Assembly (NCBI RefSeq): GCF_009695865.1
Contig: NZ_VUNB01000003.1
Location: forward strand, 1 to 64,000
Direction: 5' to 3'
DNA: 64,000 bases
Source of the DNA: Allobaileyella intestinalis
GTDB taxonomy: Bacteria > Bacillota > Clostridia > Peptostreptococcales > Anaerovoracaceae
Below the pieces are notes generated by a model, which saw only the letters and a list, made by a program, of their open reading frames with translations, was not told the DNA's origin and made no database searches. This document shows positions 18,247 to 26,031 of the stretch, piece by piece. The number at the start of each line of letters is the position of its first letter. Within the stretch, counting starts at the first letter, position 1. Made by a program: the position numbers and the translations under genes.

Positions 18247-19071
18247 TCATATAAACCATTCCGGATCTTTCCGTTTGTTGTACAGCCGCTCCAGAGCCAC
18301 TCTGGATGCTGCGTACAGAGGACCTCCATATGACCTGGCTTCCTGGGGGCACACATTAATACATGCCGAACAGGAAATGCACTTCTTGCCGTCCACCTTT
18401 CTGGGATTGGACGGGTCAATGGCTCCTACCGGGCAGATAGCCGAACACTTTCCGCAGTTAATGCAGAAGGAATTTGCCACTGGATGAACCGGATACCTGG
18501 ATGGTTTCCTGGTAGGCACATCTCCCTTGACATTTAAGGGCGCCAACATGGCCTTCATTCCTTTTATCTCAGTGCCGCAGAACCTCCTGATCTTGTTTGC
18601 GGAAACCTTTGAAAACTCTATTATCTGCTGCAGGTCAAAGGCATCGGGCCGGTCTCCTGCAATAGTGGTGAACATAGGATTCTTCGCAACAAAGGCTCCT
18701 GCACTGACAACTCCGAACTCCTGGTCACAGGCAATGGAATAAAGCTCCCTCAGAGCATCTCCATATGTGTTGTTGCCGTAGGTTACTATCACAATGGCCA
18801 GGGTGTCACTGCCGTGAATCTTCTTCAGCATGTTGGAACAGACCTCAGGGATTCTCCCGCTGTACACCGGCATACCGATGACTACAATAGATTCATCATC
18901 GAAGTGGAGATCCTCTTTAACCGGATCTACCAGCAAATCGGTAAAGCTGTGTTCCACAGGATCCACGCAAAGCTCATCCAGCCTTTCAGATAATTCAGTT
19001 GTGATCTTCTTGGTGATCTTAGCCGTCTCCCCCGACGGGCTGAAGAACATCCCAATCACATTTCTGATCAT
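18247..19071 (-). CDS. Flavodoxin-fold protein with 2x[4Fe-4S] ferredoxin domain (EFR1-like)
   Basis: About 274 residues. The N-terminal half is a flavodoxin-like fold: MIRNVIGMFFSPSGETAKI is an FMN-loop type sequence, and IVVIGMPVYSGRIP and IVIVTYGNNTYGDA follow. The C-terminal part has two ferredoxin motifs, CINCGKCSAICPVGAI and CISCSACINVCPQEA. Proteins of this design are common in anaerobic clostridia and are presumed electron carriers; the partner is unknown. The frame opens further upstream to 19155, but the ATG at 19071 matches the family start; AAGGAG stands about 12-13 bases before it, which is long. It lies between trpS and queF, with a terminator after it. Confidence 0.85.
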   Translation of the reverse strand: MIRNVIGMFFSPSGETAKITKKITTELSERLDELCVDPVEHSFTDLLVDPVKEDLHFDDESIVVIGMPVYSGRIPEVCSNMLKKIHGSDTLAIVIVTYGNNTYGDALRELYSIACDQEFGVVSAGAFVAKNPMFTTIAGDRPDAFDLQQIIEFSKVSANKIRRFCGTEIKGMKAMLAPLNVKGDVPTRKPSRYPVHPVANSFCINCGKCSAICPVGAIDPSNPRKVDGKKCISCSACINVCPQEARSYGGPLYAASRVALERLYNKRKDPEWFI

Positions 19072-19193
19072 ATTTTCTTCAATTCTCCTTATATACCCCA
19101 GTGGTAACTGTAATTTACATTCCATCTGGAATTTTACCACCGGTGTCCATTTCAATAAGAAAGAATGGTGAAGAAAGAATGAAAAGAATTTTT

Positions 19194-20270
19194 CTATTTA
19201 TCTGTGCCGTACTTTTCGTCCCATGCTTCGAAGTAGTCGATCTTCATGCAGTGTTTGCAGTACTGAAGAACTTTCTGTACTTCGGCTCTTGCCTCTGCAG
19301 TTCCCTCTTTGAGGATCTGAACAACCAGCTCCGGACGAGCCTCGTAGTATGCTCTTCTCTCTCTGATTGGTGTAAGGAAATCATTCATTACATGGAAGAG
19401 GAACTTCTTGACCTTTACGTCTCCCAGGCCGCCTCTTCTGTAGTGGTCCTTCAGTTCATCCAGGTTCTTGTATTCAGGCAGGTACTTCTGGAAGTCTTCG
19501 TCCTTGCAGAACACATCCAGATATGTGAACACCGTATTTCCTTCTACATGGCCCGGGTCACTGACCTTAAGGTGTTCCGGATCAGTATACATTCCCATGA
19601 TCTTTGTTTTCAGCACATCTTCCGGATCTGAAAGGTAAATGGTATTGCCCAGGGACTTGGACATCTTAGCCTGTCCGTCTGTTCCCGGAAGGCGGAGAGC
19701 TGCCTGGTTCTTCGGAAGATAGATTTCCGGCTCGTTCAGCTCAGCTCCATATGTAGCATTAAATTTTCTTACTATTTCCCTGCACTGCTCCAGCATTGGT
19801 TCCTGGTCCTCACCTACAGGAACTACTGTAGCATTAAATCCTGTAATGTCAGATGCCTGGCTGATTGGATAAGTAAAGAATCCTACTGGCACGTTAGCCT
19901 CGAATCCTCTTAATTTAATTTCGTTCTTGACAGTCGGGTTCCTCTGAACTCTGGCCACTGTTACCAGGTTCATGAAAAACATGGTCAGCTCGTGGAGTTC
20001 TGGGATCTCCGACTGAATGAGAATCGTTGTCTTCTTTGGATCAATTCCTACAGAAAGGTAGTCCAGTGTACACTGGAAAACACTGTCTCTCACCTTTTCC
20101 GGATTGTCGAAATTATCTGTAAGGGCCTGAATATCAGCCAGCATTATGAACATCTTGTCGAAATCCGGATCGTTCTGAAGTTCGATTCTCTGCTTAAGAG
20201 ATCCTACATAATGTCCAATGTGAAGTTTTCCTGAAGGCCTGTCGCCTGTAAGCATGATTTTTCCGCTCAT
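19194..20270 (-). CDS. trpS: Tryptophanyl-tRNA synthetase
   Basis: Charges tRNA-Trp. Class I synthetase of 358 residues with the HIGH-type motif in PSGKLHIGHYVGSL, the tryptophan-specific GDRPSG start, and the KMSKS loop in GQAKMSKSLGNTIY. The last third is the usual helical anticodon-binding part. It begins 55 bp downstream of the formyl-THF cyclo-ligase gene on the same strand, and that gap is too short for a T-box leader, so it may be cotranscribed with that gene. Confidence 0.96.
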   Translation of the reverse strand: MSGKIMLTGDRPSGKLHIGHYVGSLKQRIELQNDPDFDKMFIMLADIQALTDNFDNPEKVRDSVFQCTLDYLSVGIDPKKTTILIQSEIPELHELTMFFMNLVTVARVQRNPTVKNEIKLRGFEANVPVGFFTYPISQASDITGFNATVVPVGEDQEPMLEQCREIVRKFNATYGAELNEPEIYLPKNQAALRLPGTDGQAKMSKSLGNTIYLSDPEDVLKTKIMGMYTDPEHLKVSDPGHVEGNTVFTYLDVFCKDEDFQKYLPEYKNLDELKDHYRRGGLGDVKVKKFLFHVMNDFLTPIRERRAYYEARPELVVQILKEGTAEARAEVQKVLQYCKHCMKIDYFEAWDEKYGTDK

Positions 20271-20325
20271 TTTTATCTCCTTTATTTAATACGCAAATAC
20301 AATTCCGATGGCATTTTACACTGTC

Positions 20326-20931
20326 TTAAGGCCGCCATCGCCTGTACTCTCCGTATTCTTTTTCATATACATATTTCTCGGAGATTAGTTTATCCATGGT
20401 TATGTCGTGTTCCTCCGTTACCACTTTGTCAACAAGGATTTCCTCAAAGCAGAGAGCTACCTTGCACCCTTTGAAAAGAGAAAAGAATCTGTCGTAGTAT
20501 CCGGCGCCGTGGCCCAGACGGGATAGCTGTCTGTCGCAGGTGACACACGGAACTATGGCCAGATCAATATCTTCCGGCTGAGCTACAGGTTCCTCTGGAG
20601 AAGGTTCCATGATACCGTAGGCACCAGGAACCAGCTTGGTATCCTCGTTGTAGTATCTGGCGTCCATCACACCTTTTCCATGGCAAAGAGGGATGCACAC
20701 TTTCTTTCCTCTTCTGAGGGCATCCTCAATAATTCCGGAAGTAACTACTTCCTTGCCGAAATTCATGTAGCAGAAAATCGTATCCGCTTCCATGTATTCC
20801 TTTGTTTTCATCAAGGCAGCGGCGATCTGACTGCTGGCATCTTCCATGTATTCATGGGAAAGGGCGGCCATCCTCTTTCCTGTCTCCTTCCGCTGTGCTT
20901 TTTTTGCTTCTTTCAAATCTGTGTTGTTCAT
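20326..20931 (-). CDS. 5-formyltetrahydrofolate cyclo-ligase
   Basis: ATP-dependent conversion of 5-formyl-THF to 5,10-methenyl-THF, returning a folate dead end to the one-carbon pool used by PurN and others. The 201-residue protein shows an N-terminal basic helix (KEAKKAQRKETGKRM), then a VPCVTCDRQLSRLGHGAGYYDRF segment that is the hallmark of the family (phosphate-binding GxGxGYYDRF). It lies between the MATE gene and trpS, all leftward. Confidence 0.92.
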   Translation of the reverse strand: MNNTDLKEAKKAQRKETGKRMAALSHEYMEDASSQIAAALMKTKEYMEADTIFCYMNFGKEVVTSGIIEDALRRGKKVCIPLCHGKGVMDARYYNEDTKLVPGAYGIMEPSPEEPVAQPEDIDLAIVPCVTCDRQLSRLGHGAGYYDRFFSLFKGCKVALCFEEILVDKVVTEEHDITMDKLISEKYVYEKEYGEYRRWRP

Positions 20932-20995
20932 TTTACTTACGCACGCCCCTGAATATTACTGAATATTCCTGCATAATCCCCTGGTCAGCAATCCA

Positions 20996-22459
20996 TTAAA
21001 GCTCTGCTGTATCCAGATTGTCGATTATTTCTCTCTTTACTTTCCTGGTGTACATAACAGACATTCCTGTACCTGCTATCTCTGCAATGGGGAAGGCCCA
21101 CCATACTGCCGTTACACCGCCAATGCGGCCCAGAATCCAGGCCATAGGAAGCAGAACTCCCAGCTGCCTTATGAGGGAGATGTTCATGCTGTACACGCTT
21201 TTTCCCACTGCCTGGAACACGCTGCCTCTCATTATGGCATATCCGGCAAATGGGAAACAGATGGAAATTATCCTCAGTGCTGTTATTCCCAGAGACATCA
21301 TGGTCTCAGACGGATTGAACATGGACATCAGCACTCCCGGCGCAGTCCAGAAAATCAAAGTTCCCACGGACATAAAGGCCACAGAATAAAATACGCTTAT
21401 GCGCATTCCTTCCCTCATTCTGTCTGGTTTTCTTGCACCGTAATTGTATGCGATGATAGGCACCAGACCGTTGTTCATTCCGAAAATCGGCATGAACACG
21501 AAGCTCTGTATCTTGAAGTAGGCACCAAAGGTGGCAACAGCTGTAGTGGAGAAACTTACCAATATCAGGTTCATTCCAAGGGTCATGGCCGATCCCACAG
21601 CCTGCATGATAATAGAAGGAACACCTATGCGGTAGATTTCCTTGATCATCATACCGTCAGGTCTGAAACCCTTCATATTCATGGAAATCTCGTGGTTCTT
21701 CGTGTGGTTGATGTAAAAACCCATTATGGTTCCTACGGTCTGGCCGAATACCGTAGCTATTGCGGCTCCTGCCACGCCTAGTCTCGGCGCTCCCAGAAGG
21801 CCGAAAATGAGAATCGGGTCCATGATTACGTTAATAAGGGCTCCCGTCACCTGCATATAGAAAATGTACTTTGTCTTTCCTGTTCCCTGAAGGAGTCTCT
21901 CCATGGTTATCTGCATGGTTACCATTATTGAAAGACGGCACACGATGGTCAGGTACTTAGTTCCGTATTCAATAATCTGAGGATCTGATGTCTGGCTTTT
22001 GATAAAGGGTTCTGCGAAAAAGCTGAACACCAGGAAAATTGCATATGTTACAAAAGCAAGGAAGATTCCGTTGTGAACTACCAGGTTTACCTTGTCCAGC
22101 TCCTTTGCCCCCAGGTATCTGGACAGAAGAGCGCTCATACCTACTGCTGTTCCTATGGCAAAAGCCAGAATAAGGCTCTGTATAGGGAATGCCAGGGAAA
22201 CGGCCGTCAGCGCATTTTCGTTGAGATGGGCTACGAAAATGCTGTCCACAATGTTGTACAGGGACTGGACGAACATGGATATCATCAGGGGTGCCGACAT
22301 CTTCAGCAGCAGTCCTCTCACCGGTTTATATCCCATGGGATTTTCCGCCAGAACCTCTCTGTTGCCATTTCTATTGCCATTGCCGTCCCCGTTTTCTTCA
22401 GTTGTTATTTCTTCATTAATGTCAGTTCTCTCAATACTCTCTCTTTCATTTTCGTTCAT
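20996..22459 (-). CDS. MATE-family multidrug/cation antiporter
   Basis: Integral membrane exporter of 487 residues with about twelve membrane helices in two related halves (each starting with a P-x-M-I-S-x-F-x-Q/N type helix; here KMSAPLMISMFVQSLYNIVD). Members exchange drugs or metabolites against Na+ or H+. The first 50 residues are a hydrophilic, acidic extension ending in an Asn/Gly-rich run (NGDGNGNRNGNR) that is not part of the transporter fold. AAGGAG precedes the ATG. Substrate cannot be inferred. Confidence 0.88.
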   Translation of the reverse strand: MNENERESIERTDINEEITTEENGDGNGNRNGNREVLAENPMGYKPVRGLLLKMSAPLMISMFVQSLYNIVDSIFVAHLNENALTAVSLAFPIQSLILAFAIGTAVGMSALLSRYLGAKELDKVNLVVHNGIFLAFVTYAIFLVFSFFAEPFIKSQTSDPQIIEYGTKYLTIVCRLSIMVTMQITMERLLQGTGKTKYIFYMQVTGALINVIMDPILIFGLLGAPRLGVAGAAIATVFGQTVGTIMGFYINHTKNHEISMNMKGFRPDGMMIKEIYRIGVPSIIMQAVGSAMTLGMNLILVSFSTTAVATFGAYFKIQSFVFMPIFGMNNGLVPIIAYNYGARKPDRMREGMRISVFYSVAFMSVGTLIFWTAPGVLMSMFNPSETMMSLGITALRIISICFPFAGYAIMRGSVFQAVGKSVYSMNISLIRQLGVLLPMAWILGRIGGVTAVWWAFPIAEIAGTGMSVMYTRKVKREIIDNLDTAEL

Positions 22460-22580
22460 GTACTCTCCTTAGCTGTAAATTGTTTTATATCTCTCTAATC
22501 TCGTTTTGACATTCTAATATAGAATACCACATTTATTGTGAAATTCTGGAATTTTCTTTAAATCAGTTCTCATAAACTAC

Positions 22581-22620
22581 AAAAAAACAGAGAGAAGAGC
22601 CACCGAGGCCCTTCTCTCTG
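22581..22620 (-). terminator. Terminator of the alanine-type symporter gene
   Basis: CAGAGAGAAG (22588-22597) pairs perfectly with CTTCTCTCTG (22611-22620), followed on the minus strand by seven T (22581-22587), 46 bp after the stop codon. Confidence 0.9.
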
Positions 22621-22665
22621 CAAATAAGAAGTATAGTAATATGAAGAAGAAAGCTGTTAGTAAAA

Positions 22666-24129
22666 TTACTCTGCTTCAGGAACTTTCTGAACCTTCTTCC
22701 TGAATTTAGAGCCTTCATCGACTTCACCGGCATTAAGTCTCTTGAAGTAGCTTCTTGTTTCTGCTACAACCACTCCGTTCAATGCCACCAGTCCAACGAG
22801 GTTCGGCAGTGCCATCAGGCCGTTGAAAATATCTGCAAAGGTCCAAACGAAATTCAGAGTGAGGAACGGTCCTATGAGAACTGCAATTATGTATATCCAT
22901 CTGTATACTTTTACGGCCTTCATGTTCTTATTGCTGAAGTATTCCAGACATCTCTCGCCGTAGTAATCCCATCCCAGGATGGTAGTGTAAGCAAATATTG
23001 AAAGACAGATCATCAGGACAATGCCGCCTACGAAGTCCGGCCAAGGAAGGCCTTTTCCGAAAGCTCTCATTGTAACTGCCACACCTTCCAGACCCACCTT
23101 GTCAGAGCCTGTAAGAACAATGGCAAAACCTGTAATGTTGCAGATTACGATTGTATCCAGGAATGTTCCTGTCATGGATACCAGTCCCTGTCTTACCGGC
23201 TCCTTAGTCTGAGCTGCAGCTGCTGCTATAGGCGCAGATCCGAGGCCTGCCTCATTGGAGAAAATTCCTCTTGCAACGCCCTTCTGCATGGCAACCATCA
23301 TGGCTCCCAGAGCTCCTCCTGCAACCGCCTTTGCTCCGAAGGCATCTTCAACAATGACAACAATTGCATGAGGAATGTCTGTAATATTGTAGAGGATGAT
23401 AGCAACACCGATTACTACGTATGTCACCATCATTGCAGGAACTACGAAAGATGCTACGTTTGCAATTCTCTGAATTCCACCGATAACTACCAGGGCAACA
23501 CACAATGTTACTGCGATGGCTGCGACTACAGTAGCCCATGAATATGAGATTCCTCCCATGGTAAAGGCGATGTGTGTGTTGTTTGGATCAAATACCGTCT
23601 TTATAGCAGAAGTAATGGAGTTTACCTGAGTTATGGTACCGATTCCCATTACTCCGGCTGTAAACCCGAAGAAGGCGAAGAGCTTTGCCAGCCATTTCCA
23701 CTTCTCTCCCATTCCGTTCTCTATGTAGTAGAACGGTCCGCCAAGAGCATGTCCGTCTTCGTCAATGACTCTGTATTTAATTGCCAGAAGGCCTTCTGCG
23801 TACTTTGTGGCCATTCCGAAGCAGGCTGCAACTACCATCCAGAAAAGTGCTCCCGGTCCTCCGGTAACAACGGCTGTGGCGACGCCTACGATATTTCCTG
23901 TTCCTACGGTGGCCGCCAGTGCTGTGGTCAGTGCTCCAAAACTGGAGACTTCTCCAACACCGTCTTCCTCGTTATGAACCATGTACTTCAGGGCCTTTCC
24001 CAGTTTCCTGAACTGGAGAAATCCCATCCGCACAGAGAGAAGAATTCCTGTTCCCATTATGAGAACAATCAGCGGGATACCCCACACGTAGCCGTCAATT
24101 ACTTCTAGAAACGCTGTGAACTTTTCCAT
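22666..24129 (-). CDS. Alanine/glycine:cation symporter (AGCS family)
   Basis: A 487-residue sodium- or proton-coupled amino acid importer. Family marks are GALTTALAATVGTGNIVGVATAV near residue 65, the GGPFYYIENGMG segment, and FSNEAGLGSAPIAAAAAQT in the second half; about ten to eleven membrane spans. Typical substrates are alanine and glycine. The gene is preceded by a consensus promoter, a perfect 24-bp palindrome and a terminator-like hairpin, and followed by a strong terminator, so it is an independently regulated single gene. GGAGGTG stands just before the ATG. Confidence 0.93.
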   Translation of the reverse strand: MEKFTAFLEVIDGYVWGIPLIVLIMGTGILLSVRMGFLQFRKLGKALKYMVHNEEDGVGEVSSFGALTTALAATVGTGNIVGVATAVVTGGPGALFWMVVAACFGMATKYAEGLLAIKYRVIDEDGHALGGPFYYIENGMGEKWKWLAKLFAFFGFTAGVMGIGTITQVNSITSAIKTVFDPNNTHIAFTMGGISYSWATVVAAIAVTLCVALVVIGGIQRIANVASFVVPAMMVTYVVIGVAIILYNITDIPHAIVVIVEDAFGAKAVAGGALGAMMVAMQKGVARGIFSNEAGLGSAPIAAAAAQTKEPVRQGLVSMTGTFLDTIVICNITGFAIVLTGSDKVGLEGVAVTMRAFGKGLPWPDFVGGIVLMICLSIFAYTTILGWDYYGERCLEYFSNKNMKAVKVYRWIYIIAVLIGPFLTLNFVWTFADIFNGLMALPNLVGLVALNGVVVAETRSYFKRLNAGEVDEGSKFRKKVQKVPEAE

Positions 24130-24182
24130 TCGTCACCTCCGATAGCTGTCAACCCAATCCATATATACCCATTTCCTAAAAT

Positions 24183-24223
24183 AAAAAACCTCCGGCTGCA
24201 CCTACACCTTCGCCGCCTCGGTT
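24183..24223 (-). terminator. Terminator-like hairpin in the symporter leader
   Basis: On the minus strand AACC..CGGC pairs with GCCG..GGTT (24187-24223) with an internal loop, followed by TTTTTTATTTT. It lies between the promoter at 24233-24261 and the symporter ATG at 24129, so it could act as an attenuator. The stem is imperfect. Confidence 0.45.
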
Positions 24224-24232
24224 TATGTATAC

Positions 24233-24284
24233 ATGATAATTCGGCTTTTTATTTCTGTCAACAAATAATTTTAAAATTATTTGT
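24233..24284 (-). promoter_or_regulatory. Symporter promoter with upstream 24-bp palindrome
   Basis: Minus strand TTGACA (24256-24261), 17 bp, TATCAT (24233-24238). A perfect palindrome with half-site ACAAATAATTTT covers 24261-24284, abutting the -35. Its place fits an activator or repressor site. The rest of the 383-bp gap (24130-24512) is A+T-rich and otherwise holds only the leader hairpin and the next gene's terminator. Confidence 0.65.
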
Positions 24285-24458
24285 TTTGTCAAACCAAAAA
24301 CTAGGCCCTTCAACCCCTTGCAATCACTGGATTTTGTACGGTTTTTAGTACAATCGTGCATAATATACTTGAAAAAGTATTTTTTTAACAGGCCCCATAT
24401 TCTGCGAAATTCCGGTGCACATGGAATAGTTGCAGTTGTCTAAAGAGAAAGTCAAATG

Positions 24459-24488
24459 AAAAAAGCAGCGACCTGACAAGATCGCTGC
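24459..24488 (-). terminator. Terminator of the glutathione peroxidase-like gene
   Basis: GCAGCGACC / GATCGCTGC stem (24465-24488) with one mismatch, followed on the minus strand by TTTTTT (24459-24464), 24 bp past the stop codon. Confidence 0.85.
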
Positions 24489-24512
24489 AGTTTATATTTA
24501 ATATTTGTGAGA

Positions 24513-25055
24513 TTAAAGCAGGGATGCTACCAGCTCCTCCATCTTAGCAAGATCGTCTGTAGGCTCGAATCTGGCAACTACATTGCCCTCTCTGTCTACT
24601 ACGAACTTTGTGAAGTTCCACTTTATGTCAGGATTGTTCTTATAATCCGAATCGATGGATGAAAGGAGCTGATCCATCTTCTCAGCAACTTCTCCTTCTC
24701 CAAATCCCTTGAAGGCCTGCTGGCTCTTCAGGTACGCATAGAGTGGCAGCTGATTCTCTCCATTTACATCTGACTTCTTCATCTGAGGGAATTTTGTATT
24801 GTAGTGAAGGGTGCAGAACTCATGAATTTCTTCATCTGTTCCAGGAGCCTGTCCCATGAACTGGTTGCACGGCACATCGATGATCTCCAGTCCCTTGTCA
24901 TGATATTTCTCGTACATTGCTTCCAGTGGCTCGTAGTGTGGTGTGAATCCGCATCCTGTTGCTGTATTCACGATTACCATTACCTTGCCCTTGTTATCTG
25001 AAAGATTGAACTGTCCTCCATCTGGTGTTGGCACGCTGTAATCATATATTGACAT
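24513..25055 (-). CDS. Glutathione peroxidase-family thiol peroxidase
   Basis: Reduces peroxides. The 180-residue thioredoxin-fold protein has the peroxidatic Cys35 in NTATGCGFTPHY, the conserved PCNQF (Cys63), a further Cys81 in EFCTLHY at the place where thioredoxin-dependent members keep the resolving Cys, and the late WNFTKFVVDREG motif. Cys rather than selenocysteine and the extra Cys suggest thioredoxin, not glutathione, as reductant. The promoter carries a two-part palindromic operator. Desulfoferrodoxin lies two genes upstream, so this is part of an oxidative-stress cluster in an anaerobe. Confidence 0.93.
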   Translation of the reverse strand: MSIYDYSVPTPDGGQFNLSDNKGKVMVIVNTATGCGFTPHYEPLEAMYEKYHDKGLEIIDVPCNQFMGQAPGTDEEIHEFCTLHYNTKFPQMKKSDVNGENQLPLYAYLKSQQAFKGFGEGEVAEKMDQLLSSIDSDYKNNPDIKWNFTKFVVDREGNVVARFEPTDDLAKMEELVASLL

Positions 25056-25128
25056 TTTCTGACCTCCGTTTCTGGTTGTCGTTACGTTTTATAACGCTGG
25101 CTGCCGGCCCTGTGGCCATTGCCTAATC

Positions 25129-25181
25129 GGTTGTGTACAATTAATTTTCTATATTCTATTGCGCACAACCGGTTTTGTCAA
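25129..25181 (-). promoter_or_regulatory. Peroxidase promoter with paired operator sites
   Basis: Minus strand TTGACA (25176-25181), 17 bp, TAGAAT (25153-25158). A 13-bp inverted repeat, GGTTGTGTACAAT (25129-25141) and ATTGCGCACAACC (25158-25170), 11 of 13 matching, flanks the -10. Each arm is itself a TTGT..ACAA-like half palindrome. This would suit a MarR/OhrR-type redox repressor; that is inference. Confidence 0.65.
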
Positions 25182-25189
25182 TAGACTTT

Positions 25190-25480
25190 CTAGAAAAATT
25201 TTCCTTTTTCGTCCTTGTATACAAAATTCGTCGTACCACCACAGATACTGCATTTTCCTGATTTGTAGCCGAAGCCGTCACCATATCCGCCAAAGCCCAA
25301 CTGGAGTTCCTCGGAACCGCAGAATGCGCATTTTCTCAAAGCATCCCCTCTTCTATCGTCCACATATCTGCATTGTCCGAAATTTGGCAGTTCTCCAAGT
25401 CTTTTTTCCCGTGAACCAGAGAAAGTCAGATCAACCCTGTCCTTGTCCTCATCCTTCAGAACCCATTTTCCGTCAGCCAT
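25190..25480 (-). CDS. Small zinc-ribbon protein, function unknown
   Basis: A 96-residue hydrophilic protein. The N-terminal half is charged (MADGKWVLKDEDKDRVD) and the C-terminal half has two CxxC knuckles, CAFCGSEE and CSICGGTT, separated by a glycine/tyrosine-rich loop, the pattern of a zinc ribbon. I do not recognise the family. The start codon is 10 bp downstream of the desulfoferrodoxin gene on the same strand, so the two are probably cotranscribed. A role in stress response or as a metal-binding accessory is possible but unproven. Confidence 0.75.
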   Translation of the reverse strand: MADGKWVLKDEDKDRVDLTFSGSREKRLGELPNFGQCRYVDDRRGDALRKCAFCGSEELQLGFGGYGDGFGYKSGKCSICGGTTNFVYKDEKGKFF

Positions 25481-25489
25481 ATTATCCCT

Positions 25490-25867
25490 TTATATCTCGG
25501 CCTTCCAGAGTCCGTGGAGGTTGCAGTATTCGTAGGCTGCTACTGCCTCATCTCCATCAGCAAGGGCAAAGAGAGCCTCTGGTTTTTCACCAGGTTTCAG
25601 GTCTTTCTTCTGGAATCCCTGTTTTGTCTCAAGGATGATGAACTGGATGAAATGCTCTTCCAGCATTGGATGGGCTACAGAGCCCACAGAAACCTTAACT
25701 GTGTTTCCCTGAACCTCAACTACCGGCACATGTTTTTCCTGGGCAGCATCTGTAGTGTTTGGCACCAGCTCTGTCATAGTTTCACCGCAGCACTTCGGCG
25801 TGCAGGCTGTTTTCTCTCCCAGAAAAGTTACAAAGTTTCCGCATCCTTCGCATCTGTAAAACAACAT
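25490..25867 (-). CDS. dfx: Desulfoferrodoxin / superoxide reductase (2Fe type)
   Basis: Reduces superoxide to hydrogen peroxide without making oxygen, a defence used by strict anaerobes. The 125-residue protein keeps both centres: a desulforedoxin-type FeS4 site in the N-terminus (Cys6, Cys9, Cys26, Cys27, with an additional Cys22) and the catalytic Fe(His)4Cys site: EKHVPV (His46), AHPM (His66), EEHF (His72), and YCNLHG (Cys115, His118). Upstream on the minus strand is a perfect TATAAT (25932-25937) but no clear -35. The peroxide it makes could be removed by the peroxidase gene two positions downstream. Confidence 0.95.
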   Translation of the reverse strand: MLFYRCEGCGNFVTFLGEKTACTPKCCGETMTELVPNTTDAAQEKHVPVVEVQGNTVKVSVGSVAHPMLEEHFIQFIILETKQGFQKKDLKPGEKPEALFALADGDEAVAAYEYCNLHGLWKAEI

Positions 25868-26031
25868 AATACTCCTCCTCTCCGGATTTCAAATGTGGTG
25901 GTATGACCCCCAGCCACACAAACTTTCTATGATTATAACCGATTATCCTTGGTGAAACAGTTAGCACAAGGTGTTTTTTTCCACAATTTTCTCTAACATT
26001 TCTTATTTCATGGAGTTTCATTGAGGATTGC

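Noticed and set aside
20271-20325. T-box leader for trpS
   Set aside because: Only 55 bp separate it from the upstream gene and there is no T-box sequence.
24130-24300. Glycine riboswitch upstream of the alanine/glycine symporter
   Set aside because: The conserved aptamer bases and tandem layout were not found; only a hairpin and a palindrome are visible.
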